DNA of 7,973 nucleotides from Armatimonadota bacterium (GTDB taxonomy: Bacteria; Armatimonadota; Armatimonadia; Armatimonadales; Armatimonadaceae), in contig JACMIS010000158.1 of the NCBI GenBank assembly GCA_014381035.1, positions 1 through 7,973 on the forward strand, written 5' to 3'. How positions within the stretch are numbered: position 1 is the first letter of the stretch; each line of letters begins with the position of its first letter. This document shows positions 1 through 5,980 of the stretch, in pieces. The notes beneath the pieces were generated by a model, which had not been told where the DNA came from, made no database searches, and saw only the letters and a program-made list of their open reading frames with translations. The translations under genes were made by a program, and so were the position numbers.

Positions 1-69
1 GACGTGTTGCGCGAACTGTCGCCGTCGCGGGTCGAATTTCATTCCGAGAATCGCGAGAGCAAGGAAGCA

Positions 70-72
70 TGA
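70..72 (+). other. In-frame TGA inside conserved methyltransferase motif
   Basis: This single TGA splits an otherwise continuous frame between KEA and VWLGEA. No frameshift is present, since both halves lie in the same frame. The G-rich sequence just downstream forms no obvious strong stem-loop of the bacterial SECIS type, which argues against selenocysteine. TGA is used as an ordinary stop elsewhere in the window (the complete LacI gene and the 55-residue gene), and Trp is encoded by TGG, so the code is standard. Confidence 0.7.
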
Positions 73-149
73 GTCTGGTTAGGGGAGGCGGTCGGGGCGA
101 GCGGTGCGGGGGATGATTTTTCGGCGGTTTTGCTATCTGCCGGGGCAGG

Positions 150-207
150 AACCCTCTCCCTCCCGGGAGAGGGGGCACCCAGAGGGTACCCGGGGGATGA
201 GGGCTCT
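150..207 (+). repeat. REP-like palindromic repeat inside the methyltransferase linker
   Basis: The segment has a perfect 9-bp stem, CCCTCTCCC (152-160) and GGGAGAGGG (165-173), with a 4-base loop. The palindrome GGGTACCC (184-191) and a GATGAGGGCT tail follow. This C/G-rich composition and paired layout resemble the short interspersed repeats that are common between genes in planctomycete and armatimonad genomes. Here the element is read through in frame and supplies about 19 residues (around LSLPGEGAPRGYPGDEG) to the linker between the methyltransferase core and the THUMP-like domain. Copy number cannot be judged from one window. Confidence 0.55.
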
Positions 208-632
208 GCGTACCTCCTCGACCCCGACCCCGCACTCATCCGCGCGAACTTACTCGACACCCTCTGCCGCCTGGCAAACGCGACGTTCATCCTGCCCGAC
301 GATGCCTACCTCGGGACGAACGAACTTCCGACGACCGAATGGACACGCGCCGCGTCGGCGTACCGCGTTCTGGCGACGATGCCCTACGCACCGAAAAAGG
401 TCAAAGAATGGCTGCGCGAAAACGGCTATCAGCGGATCGTGGTGAAAAAGCGACACTACCCACAGGAACCGGAAGCGGTCGCACGCGAACTGGGCGTGTC
501 GGTGCGCGGCGATGGCGCGGAAGTCACCTTGGTCCTGGTCCGCGACTCCGCCAAACGTTTCCTCGCCGTTTTTTGTGAGCCATTGCGCAATGAATAGTGA
601 GGGGCAGAACCGACGACGCCAGAGCGCGATAT

Positions 633-669
633 ACTGACCAGAAGTCACTAACCACTGACCACTTATCAC
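633..669 (+). repeat. Degenerate ACTGACCACT-type short repeat
   Basis: Units of ACTGACCA, ACTAACC, ACTGACC and ACTTATCACC follow one another just before the next start codon. Read on the minus strand they give the SGQWLVTSGQ pattern often mis-annotated as protein in genomes rich in this repeat. The repeat occupies the position where the ribosome binding site of the next gene would be expected. Confidence 0.5.
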
Positions 670-672
670 CAC

Positions 673-1032
673 ATGCCCATCTTCGAGTATTCCTGTACCG
701 CCTGCCGACTGCCGAAATTTTCCGCGTTATTCGGCGTTTCGATGCACGCGACGCCGCCCGTTTGTCCCCGGTGCGGGAGCGGCGAGCTGACCAAACTGGT
801 GTCGCGCTTCCGCCGTCTGCGCTCCGAGGATGACGCGCTGGACGACCTGACCGACCTCGCGGATACGATGAATCCGGACGATCCCAAAGCGGTGCGTCGC
901 CTGGTCAAGGAAATGGCGGGGAGCATGGGCGACGGCGGGGAGGACGATTTCGAGGCGATGATGGAGGAGGCTATCGAGGAAGAAGCCGGAGGCGGCGGCG
1001 CGGACGAGAGTGTTTTAGAAAGCGGAGGATAG
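673..1032 (+). CDS. FmdB-family zinc-ribbon protein
   Basis: This 119-residue protein begins with the MPIFEYSCTAC pattern of the FmdB/CxxC_CxxC_SSSS family. Its zinc ribbon uses Cys8 and Cys11 with Cys31 and Cys34 (CPRCGS). The family is annotated as putative regulatory proteins after the FmdB protein of formamidase/amidase operons; the biochemical role is unknown for most members. After the ribbon comes a basic patch (KLVSRFRRLR), then a long acidic, Gly-rich tail (about residues 51-119) that is probably disordered or partly helical. The ATG is preceded by an ACTGACCACT-type repeat and no clear Shine-Dalgarno sequence, so initiation may be weak or leaderless. The C-terminal codons contain GGAGG, which serves as ribosome site for the next gene five bases downstream, suggesting the pair is co-transcribed and coupled. 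Family assignment is firm; function is not. Confidence 0.85.
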   Translation: MPIFEYSCTACRLPKFSALFGVSMHATPPVCPRCGSGELTKLVSRFRRLRSEDDALDDLTDLADTMNPDDPKAVRRLVKEMAGSMGDGGEDDFEAMMEEAIEEEAGGGGADESVLESGG

Positions 1033-1037
1033 GAATA

Positions 1038-2033
1038 ATGGCGTTCGGCATCGCGGTTTTAGGATTAGATCACTGGTACACGGCGTTCGGCGTACTGGAT
1101 ATTTGCACGGCATCGGCGGAAACCCCGCTCCTTTCGATCTACGAGCCACACGCGGCGCGGCGGGCGGAAGTCGCCGCATTGTATCCACACGCGTTGGTGA
1201 CGGATAGCGCGGAAGCCGCCCTGTCCATACCGGGCGTGGAACTCGCAGCGATCTGCGCCAGAACCGGCGACGCGGTAAACCTGTCCAAGCAGGCTTTGAA
1301 CGCCGGGAAGCACGTTGTTTCCGTGAAACCGTTCGCGCGGTCGGCGGCGGAAGCCGAGGGCATCTTACAGGTCGCGTCCTCGTCCGGGAAATACTTCGGG
1401 TCGTTCGAAGGGATGCAACGGTTCCAACCACGGGCGGAGACGCTACGCGATCTGATCGCGTCCGGCGTCATCGGCGACGTGATCGCGTTCCATCAGGTCG
1501 GACACGGTCCGCTCCCGGCAGAATGGCGCGGTGCGCCGAACGGCGGGGCGTCCTGGTGGCTCGATGCCGAACAGGTTCCGGGCGGCGCGTGGATCGATCA
1601 CGCCATCTACGCCGTGGACCTCGCCCGGTTCGCCCTGAAGGGCGAGATCACCGATGCCAGCGGGATCCTCGCCAACCGCGTTCACGACCACCTGTCCGTG
1701 GAGGATTACGGCGCGGCATTGATGACCCTGACCCCGAACGCCGGGCACCGCCCCCTCGTGACGCTTAACATCACGGACACGTGGTGCGCCGAGACAGGCA
1801 CCGGCTATAACGAGTACCGGTTACTGGGGACGCAAGGCACAATCACGGCGGACGGCGGGACGGCGTGGGTCGTGCGAACGAAGGACGGCACCACGCGGCA
1901 CGAATGGGAACCCGGCAAACATTTCCGGTTCGACAAACTCGCCGCGCTTCTCCAAAACGGGGAAACGCCGCCGTTCGACGGGATGGACGCCCTTCGGAAT
2001 CTCGTCGCGTGTTTAACGGTGTACGGCAAGTAG
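1038..2033 (+). CDS. Gfo/Idh/MocA-family oxidoreductase
   Basis: This 331-residue protein is a predicted cytoplasmic NAD(P)-dependent sugar or inositol-type dehydrogenase. The N-terminal Rossmann half runs to about residue 120 (IAVLGLDHW; LLSIYEP; a strand AAICARTGDAVNLSKQALNAGKHV given here in part as GVELAAICARTG). The catalytic lysine is Lys97 in VSVKPFA, where most relatives have EKP. The C-terminal alpha/beta domain contains GGAWIDHAIYAVDLARF (residues 182-198), aligned with the family's DxGxH/Y...D motif, with Asp187, Tyr191 and Asp194. The end, FDGMDALRNLVACLTVYGK, matches the family's last helix but stops early compared with members that continue for 10-20 residues. GGAGG at 1024-1028, nine bases before the ATG, lies in the end of the upstream gene. 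Substrate cannot be deduced; the nearby carbohydrate genes are on the other strand, so a pathway link is only inference. Confidence 0.88.
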   Translation: MAFGIAVLGLDHWYTAFGVLDICTASAETPLLSIYEPHAARRAEVAALYPHALVTDSAEAALSIPGVELAAICARTGDAVNLSKQALNAGKHVVSVKPFARSAAEAEGILQVASSSGKYFGSFEGMQRFQPRAETLRDLIASGVIGDVIAFHQVGHGPLPAEWRGAPNGGASWWLDAEQVPGGAWIDHAIYAVDLARFALKGEITDASGILANRVHDHLSVEDYGAALMTLTPNAGHRPLVTLNITDTWCAETGTGYNEYRLLGTQGTITADGGTAWVVRTKDGTTRHEWEPGKHFRFDKLAALLQNGETPPFDGMDALRNLVACLTVYGK

Positions 2034-2247
2034 TACCAGTTCTCACTGTTAGATCACGTGACGCTATACGGTTCGTGGGGATGAATCCCACCGCTGTCAG
2101 GCACTGTGCGAAATCGGCTCTGCCGATTTACACGACGTGCCGGGTGGAGATTGCCGATAATAGTGCGGCTTACCGGTATCGCGTTCGGCGAAGCGCAACG
2201 ATGCGTCGGCACCGACCGCGAAGGACAAAGAGCAAGCGACTCTAAAA
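2034..2247. other. Convergent intergenic region between the oxidoreductase and the glycoside hydrolase
   Basis: Both flanking genes end here, so the 214 bases must contain the ends of two transcripts. Two hairpins are visible in the left half; the right half shows no strong stem, no clear U-tract terminator and no believable gene. An open frame of 178 codons that starts here on the plus strand runs into the antisense of the hydrolase and has no family features. Confidence 0.6.
2075..2129. repeat. Paired hairpins, REP-like element
   Basis: The first hairpin pairs GTGGG (2075-2079) with CCCAC (2087-2091) around a 7-base loop. The second is a perfect 8-bp stem, AAATCGGC (2111-2118) and GCCGATTT (2122-2129), with a TCT loop, and can be extended by GTG/CAC outside. 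Two adjacent inverted units between convergent genes are characteristic of REP-type elements and may also act as a bidirectional transcript end. No T-run follows either stem, so a classical intrinsic terminator is not supported. Confidence 0.5.
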
Positions 2248-4362
2248 TTATTGTGCCGTTGCGGTACTGCCAGAGCGGAGCGAATATAACTCGTAGGCGA
2301 CGCGCCGGTTCACCTCCACCAGATCGAAATGCGGTGTATCCGCCACATCCACCATCCCGCGCAACACCGCCTCGCCGTCCGTGCGCCCGCTCAGCGGTTG
2401 GTCGCGGAACTGGAAGAAATGTGCCCCGACCACGAGCGGTTGCCGGAACGCCCCGCGTAGATAGGTTTCCAGTGCCTTGCTACGCGCGTCCGGGTCGACC
2501 GTCATCTGGTCCCCGCGAAACGGTGTCTGCCAGTTATCGCTGTCCAGTCCGAACTCCCCGATCAGGAACGGCGCGTCTACGACGCCGATGTAGCGGTTCA
2601 GTCGTCCGCCCGGCTCGTTTTCGTACACGTTGTACGAGATGACGTCGCAATAACGCGCGGCAGTTTGCACCACCGACGTGTCGATGTGCCCGTGGAAGCG
2701 CACGCCCAGATACAGGTTGTTCGGCGCGACCGATTTCACGATACGCCGCGCGGTGCGAAAATACTGCTCGGCGAACTGCAACCCGAACGTCCCGCAGTCT
2801 TCCTTGTATGCCGGGGTCGCCGTCGCGGGCAACTCTTTCACGTAGTGCAGAGCGTCCCACGTCGCGTGTTTCGTTTCCCATGCGGCGTTCAACTTCTCGA
2901 TAGTGCCGTATTTTGTCTGTAGCAACTCGCAAAACTTGATCTTGCTTGCCGCTGCCGCGGGTGCCTTTAAGGCGGCTTGCGCGACCATTCCCGCCTTGTC
3001 CTCGTACCCCCACCAGAGCTCGTTGTCCACGAAGTAGCCGAGGCACCACGGGTCGTTCGCCGATTTGCCGCGCTCCTGTTCCATTCGTTCCCTCAGCGCG
3101 ACCTCGAAACCGGGATCGAAGGCGTCCGGTATCCGGTCCAGCCAGGGACCGCCGTAATGGATCGCGACGGTGTACGGGGTCTTGCGACGCAGGCTGACCG
3201 CTTCCGACGACCAGTTGGCAATCGTGTTAAAACCCCAGTTCCGCATCCGCCGGTGCATCCGGTCAATGGTCGCCGATTCCCAGTCGTCGCCGTATTTGCG
3301 GCGGGCGTTGGCGACGGAGAAATCGAACTGGGTGTAGTCACGCTTCTCATAGTACATGTAGCGGGCGAAGTGCCCCGGTGCATAGCCCACGCCCAGTTTC
3401 TTGTCGGCGCGGTCCGGCAGTCCGGCGAACCATTTTTCCCGGTCGCTGATCGGGGTTCCCTCGCCGAACCCGACGCCGGTGGGACCGTAGGAGAAGAACA
3501 GTGCCCCGTCCGGGTCCACCAGCCACCAGCGATCCTGCCATTTCGCGGCGTAGAAAAAGCCGGTCGCCTTCTGTTTCGGACCGTTTTTCCAGCCGCCCCA
3601 TTTATCCCAATCCTCGGGACCGGGGTGTGCCTTGAGGTCGTTATCCTCCTGCGACTGGCGGGACTTCATCTCGGAATCGTTATGGATCTTGCCGGGCCAG
3701 TCGGTGTGGCGATATTGCCCGTAAGAATCGATGAACGGGAAAAACGCCACCGGTCCCGGTTCGCCGACACCGCCTGCTTTCGGAGGACCGAGATGTAATG
3801 TGGCTCCGCTTTCGGGGTGCGCCAGCGTCACGACCAACCGGCTGATTCGGTCCGGCAGGATGGTGTTATCGCGGACGTTGATATTCTTGTGGTACATGAA
3901 GAACGGCGCGAACGGTTTATATGTCGGGTCCTCGGGGCGGCGCATGAGCGGCACGCGTAGGATGCCGGATTGCCCCGGTTCCAGCACGAGATACCCACGA
4001 CAGGTGTCCTGAATCCCTTGCGACTCCGCCGTTTCCGCCCGCGCCTGGATCGTCGCCCGTTTCGCGCCGGTGTTTTTCACCGCGAGCGTGATCGCTGCCC
4101 GCCGGGAAAGGTCCCACACGCCGTTGGTCGCGGCAAAGAGGAGCGTCGCCGGACGGTCGGCGGTTTTCGCGGTCAAACGCCAACCGGTCCCTTCCGGTGC
4201 CATATCGGTGTCGGTTCCGGCAGTGGCAGTGACCGGTAACAGTGCCGCCGTTTGCACCGTCTTCCCCAGTGGGGTCTGCGGGGACTTTTCATGGGTCGCG
4301 GCGTTCGCGTTCGCGGCGAGCACGGCGATAGCGAGCGCGGCGAATATCAGGGAGCGACTCAT
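2248..4362 (-). CDS. Secreted clan GH-A glycoside hydrolase, GH50 beta-agarase-like
   Basis: The 704-residue product starts with a signal peptide (MSRSLIFAALAIAVLAANANA, cleavage probably after Ala21). Residues about 40-200 form a beta-rich, carbohydrate-binding-like domain; a TIM barrel follows from about 265. The likely acid/base is Glu448 in GYFVDNELWWG, and the likely nucleophile is Glu603 in PFLIGEFGLDSDNW, about 155 residues later, as expected for strands 4 and 7 of a GH-A barrel. FVDNE and the two-domain layout most resemble GH50 beta-agarases; other GH-A families (GH42-like, GH5-like) remain possible, and agarose should not be assumed as substrate. The frame is open upstream to 4584, but that extension is not protein-like; the ATG at 4362 precedes the signal peptide and has GAAGGG upstream. 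The start overlaps the stop of the 55-residue gene as ATGA. The enzyme should act in the periplasm or outside the cell. Confidence 0.82.
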   Translation of the reverse strand: MSRSLIFAALAIAVLAANANAATHEKSPQTPLGKTVQTAALLPVTATAGTDTDMAPEGTGWRLTAKTADRPATLLFAATNGVWDLSRRAAITLAVKNTGAKRATIQARAETAESQGIQDTCRGYLVLEPGQSGILRVPLMRRPEDPTYKPFAPFFMYHKNINVRDNTILPDRISRLVVTLAHPESGATLHLGPPKAGGVGEPGPVAFFPFIDSYGQYRHTDWPGKIHNDSEMKSRQSQEDNDLKAHPGPEDWDKWGGWKNGPKQKATGFFYAAKWQDRWWLVDPDGALFFSYGPTGVGFGEGTPISDREKWFAGLPDRADKKLGVGYAPGHFARYMYYEKRDYTQFDFSVANARRKYGDDWESATIDRMHRRMRNWGFNTIANWSSEAVSLRRKTPYTVAIHYGGPWLDRIPDAFDPGFEVALRERMEQERGKSANDPWCLGYFVDNELWWGYEDKAGMVAQAALKAPAAAASKIKFCELLQTKYGTIEKLNAAWETKHATWDALHYVKELPATATPAYKEDCGTFGLQFAEQYFRTARRIVKSVAPNNLYLGVRFHGHIDTSVVQTAARYCDVISYNVYENEPGGRLNRYIGVVDAPFLIGEFGLDSDNWQTPFRGDQMTVDPDARSKALETYLRGAFRQPLVVGAHFFQFRDQPLSGRTDGEAVLRGMVDVADTPHFDLVEVNRRVAYELYSLRSGSTATAQ

Positions 4363-4526
4363 GCTACCGATCCCTTCCGGCGCACGAACCCCGTCAGAAA
4401 CCCGGCGGCGAGGGGTAGTAGAACTGTCGTTCCCGCGGTGTCGATCAGGGGCACGGCAGTAACCGCAAAATCGAAAGTCCCAGCGAGTAGCGGATTGAGA
4501 CAAAACTTTTTGAGTTGACAATTCAT
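4359..4526 (-). CDS. 55-residue single-span membrane protein overlapping the hydrolase gene
   Basis: The ATG at 4526 is preceded by a strong ribosome site (GAGGAA, five bases before the start). The frame runs 55 codons and its TGA overlaps the hydrolase start codon in an ATGA arrangement. The product begins MNCQLKKFCLNPLLAG, continues with FAVTAVPLIDTAG, then has one hydrophobic stretch (about residues 32-48, TTVLLPLAAGFLTGFV), and ends in a basic RRKGSVA tail. A TM segment followed at once by Arg/Arg/Lys gives a cytoplasmic C-terminus by the positive-inside rule, and superficially resembles a stand-alone C-terminal sorting anchor. I recognise no family. Good ribosome site, exact overlap and membrane-like composition support a real gene; translational coupling to the hydrolase is the likely arrangement. 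It could instead be a leader whose translation only serves to load ribosomes onto the hydrolase message. Confidence 0.62.
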   Translation of the reverse strand: MNCQLKKFCLNPLLAGTFDFAVTAVPLIDTAGTTVLLPLAAGFLTGFVRRKGSVA

Positions 4527-4667
4527 GAGGATTCCTCGAATGGTTTACCAATAAGTGAAGGAACGCCGCCCCTCCAGGAGCCATGCGGATCTACCGGACA
4601 CCGCCGGTCTATCCCGAACGAAATTGTTCCAGGATGGGCCGGCGTACCGTAAACAGACGAGAAACTT
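4527..4667 (-). other. Intergenic spacer between the lipoprotein gene and the 55-residue gene
   Basis: The 141 bases hold a small inverted repeat, ACCGG (4593-4597) and CCGGT (4604-4608), with no T-run. There are also two sequences matching only one half of the LacI-type operator seen near 7068: GTTTACCAA at 4543-4551 (8 of 9 positions) and ACCGTAAAC at 4646-4654 (7 of 9). Similar half-sites also occur inside coding sequence (near 1274 and 5480), so they carry little weight. The gap is long enough for an independent promoter for the membrane-protein and hydrolase pair, but I cannot point to a convincing one. Confidence 0.4.
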
Positions 4668-5036
4668 CTATTTCGGCATCGGAGGACCACCCGGACCGGG
4701 GGGAGGACCGCCCGCGTCTGCCCAGGCAGGCTTGACGGTTTTCCCGTCGCCCGGTTTCCCCCACTTGCCCTGATAGGTTTTCCCGGAAAGCGCGTGGAGG
4801 AGATTTTTCGCGGATTGCTCGTTGCCATGTTGCAGTTCCGTCATCATTTTCTTCTCCTCCTTGCTGAGTTTCTCCCAATCGCCCCCGGACCGTTTGGCGA
4901 CGCTGTTGACATCGGCGGCGAGTTTCTCCAGCTTGGCGTTTTCTCCGGTTGCTTCGCTCTGGCAACCACAAAGGGTCACCAGAGCGACGATGCCGAGCGA
5001 CACGACTGTCGAGAAAGCGATACGAGTGCTCTTCAT
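4668..5036 (-). CDS. Small lipoprotein with Gly/Pro-rich C-terminus
   Basis: This 122-residue protein has a lipoprotein signal: basic MKSTR, a hydrophobic stretch, and a lipobox L22-C23-G24 before Cys25, the predicted lipidated residue. The mature part starts with a charged helical region (residues about 30-50, KLEKLAADVNSVAKRSGGD), then DWEKLSKEEKKMMTELQHGNEQSAKNLL, and ends in a low-complexity GPPPGPGGPPMPK tail. AAGGA lies eight bases before the ATG. It begins only 12 bases after the prepilin-type gene ends, so the two are almost certainly one transcription unit. I do not recognise a named family. The DWxKLSxEEKK pattern resembles small proteins that I recall next to H-X9-DG prepilin-type genes, but this is memory, not a search. 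It probably sits in the inner or outer membrane facing the periplasm, possibly as a partner of the prepilin-type protein. Confidence 0.75.
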   Translation of the reverse strand: MKSTRIAFSTVVSLGIVALVTLCGCQSEATGENAKLEKLAADVNSVAKRSGGDWEKLSKEEKKMMTELQHGNEQSAKNLLHALSGKTYQGKWGKPGDGKTVKPAWADAGGPPPGPGGPPMPK

Positions 5037-5048
5037 GTGCTTTTCCTT

Positions 5049-5897
5049 TTACGGCGCGACCAGCCAATATTTCTTGTCGCGAATACTGAGCGGGTTGCTC
5101 CACTTCGAGTGCCCATCCGCGTACAGGAAATTAGCCCCCCCGTTATGCTTGTGCCACGCTTTGCCGATAGCACTCCCCGGTCCGGCGAATGCCATCGCAT
5201 CCACTAACCAGTCGGACGTGATCCCTTCAAACGGACCGTTCCACCAGTCGTAGCAGAACGACGCGCCTTCGTTGCTGGACCACCATTTGCATCCCCAGTA
5301 ATCCCCGACCAACTCGTCGAACCCTTCCGTGATCGCGATCAACTCGCTCGGATTGGTGATGCTCGCTTGCGAGATGATTCGCTCGTCGCCGCCCGCGAAC
5401 CCCCCGTAGGAAAACAGCCCCTGCGCTCTTCCCGGTGGGGCGACGCCGAACATCCAATCCCATTTCGGACCGATGGCGTTTACCAGATAGGACATCGAGT
5501 GAGGAGGGCGTTCGTTGGTCGGGATATTCCCCTGCATGTTCGCGTTCAGAGTGGCTTCATCCACATCGAATTTGTCGGAGATGCACCGAAAGACGCCGTA
5601 GTTCTTCATGTAGGGGTAAACGACCAACGCACTGCTCCATGCCGGACGGGGCCAGCCTTTTTCCCACCACCCATTGTTCAATGCCATCGGATATTTCTCG
5701 TCATAATCCTGCGTATACATCATCAACGCCAAGCCCAGTTGCTTGCCATTGGACAGGCACGAAGCCTGACGCGCTTTCTCTCGCGCTTGAGCAAAAACAG
5801 GAAAAAGGATCGCGGCAAGGATCGCTATAATTGCGATGACGACCAGCAGTTCGATCAATGTAAATGCGTTGTGTTGTGCGGACTTCGAACGGTTCAT
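5049..5897 (-). CDS. Prepilin-type N-terminal cleavage/methylation domain protein with H-X9-DG motif (DUF1559-like)
   Basis: The 282-residue protein has a class III prepilin signal, basic [11 protein letters not shown] followed by [19 protein letters not shown]. Cleavage by prepilin peptidase is expected after Ala11 (Gly is more usual) and Glu16 is the conserved Glu+5. The hydrophobic helix would anchor it until assembly or release. The stretch [17 protein letters not shown] is typical of the armatimonad version. The C-terminal half has several Trp and Cys residues ([17 protein letters not shown]) and ends with [13 protein letters not shown], in which His251 precedes Asp261-Gly262 by nine residues, the H-X9-DG motif. 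Such proteins are abundant in Armatimonadota and Planctomycetota, are thought to be exported pseudopilin-like proteins, and lack an established function. AAGGAAGG precedes the ATG. It is the first gene of a unit with the lipoprotein and probably the hydrolase, which suggests a role in substrate binding or secretion linked to carbohydrate use. Confidence 0.9.
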   Translation of the reverse strand: MNRSKSAQHNAFTLIELLVVIAIIAILAAILFPVFAQAREKARQASCLSNGKQLGLALMMYTQDYDEKYPMALNNGWWEKGWPRPAWSSALVVYPYMKNYGVFRCISDKFDVDEATLNANMQGNIPTNERPPHSMSYLVNAIGPKWDWMFGVAPPGRAQGLFSYGGFAGGDERIISQASITNPSELIAITEGFDELVGDYWGCKWWSSNEGASFCYDWWNGPFEGITSDWLVDAMAFAGPGSAIGKAWHKHNGGANFLYADGHSKWSNPLSIRDKKYWLVAP

Positions 5898-5936
5898 TTT
5901 CGTATTCCTTCCTTCGTCGGACTGAGAACGCTCTTC

Positions 5937-5965
5937 TTTATTCGAGACGTCTCATTTATGGTGAA
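5937..5965 (-). promoter_or_regulatory. Candidate promoter of the prepilin-type operon
   Basis: On the minus strand TTCACC (5960-5965) and AATAAA (5937-5942) are separated by exactly 17 bases; each matches four of six positions of the sigma-70 consensus. Transcription would start around 5930 and leave a leader of about 33 bases with a good ribosome site. The matches are modest, so this is a candidate only, strengthened by the palindrome in the spacer. Confidence 0.4.
5944..5953. promoter_or_regulatory. Palindrome GAGACGTCTC, candidate operator
   Basis: A perfect 10-bp palindrome with a central CG lies between the candidate -35 and -10 boxes of the prepilin-type operon. LacI-family operators are palindromes centred on CG, and binding here would block RNA polymerase. 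Its half-site differs from that of the 18-bp palindrome at 7068, so a different repressor, perhaps the second LacI paralog, would be needed. Confidence 0.4.
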
Positions 5966-5980
5966 CAGAAACTTCCTGTA

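Larger units (their letters stand above)
1..597 (+). pseudogene. THUMP-like-domain class I SAM-dependent methyltransferase, 3' part, interrupted by an in-frame TGA
   Basis: The reading frame enters from the left edge, meets TGA at 70-72 and continues open in the same frame to TAG at 595-597. Translated through the TGA, the two halves join into one family-like protein: VEFHSENRESKEA, the stop, then VWLGEAV. This matches the end of the methyltransferase core of THUMP-like proteins (typical pattern VEFxSxxxExKEAxLWFG). A Pro/Gly-rich linker follows, then the C-terminal THUMP-like domain with YLLDPDPALIRANLLDTL, AYRVLATMPYAPKKVKEWL, a lysine pair in IVVKKRHYP, and the closing strand RFLAVFCEPL. 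The SAM-binding Rossmann part lies outside the window. These proteins are predicted methyltransferases whose substrate is not established; an RNA target is inferred from the THUMP name. A TTG at 130 could serve as a start for the second half alone, but it lies inside the linker and has no convincing ribosome site. A pseudogene is the default reading; read-through or a sequencing error are alternatives. Confidence 0.72.

Noticed and set aside
70..130. Selenocysteine insertion element after the TGA
   Set aside because: The region is G-rich with few complementary C tracts, and I see no stable stem with a suitable apical loop at the usual distance. Kept only as a possibility to test.
2106..2642. 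178-codon plus-strand frame starting in the convergent spacer
   Set aside because: Most of it is antisense to the hydrolase; the Arg/Pro-rich product has no recognisable feature.
2977..3798. 273-codon open frame on the plus strand
   Set aside because: It is entirely antisense to the catalytic domain of the hydrolase, has no family motif, and its composition is that expected from a mirrored GC-rich gene.
4363..4584. N-terminal extension of the hydrolase frame by 74 codons
   Set aside because: The ATG at 4362 starts a clean signal peptide with a ribosome site; the extension is Arg/Ser-rich without motif and overlaps the better-supported 55-residue frame.
4543..4654. LacI operator before the 55-residue gene and hydrolase
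   Set aside because: Only half-sites are present (8/9 and 7/9 matches with no matching second arm), and equal half-sites occur inside coding regions.
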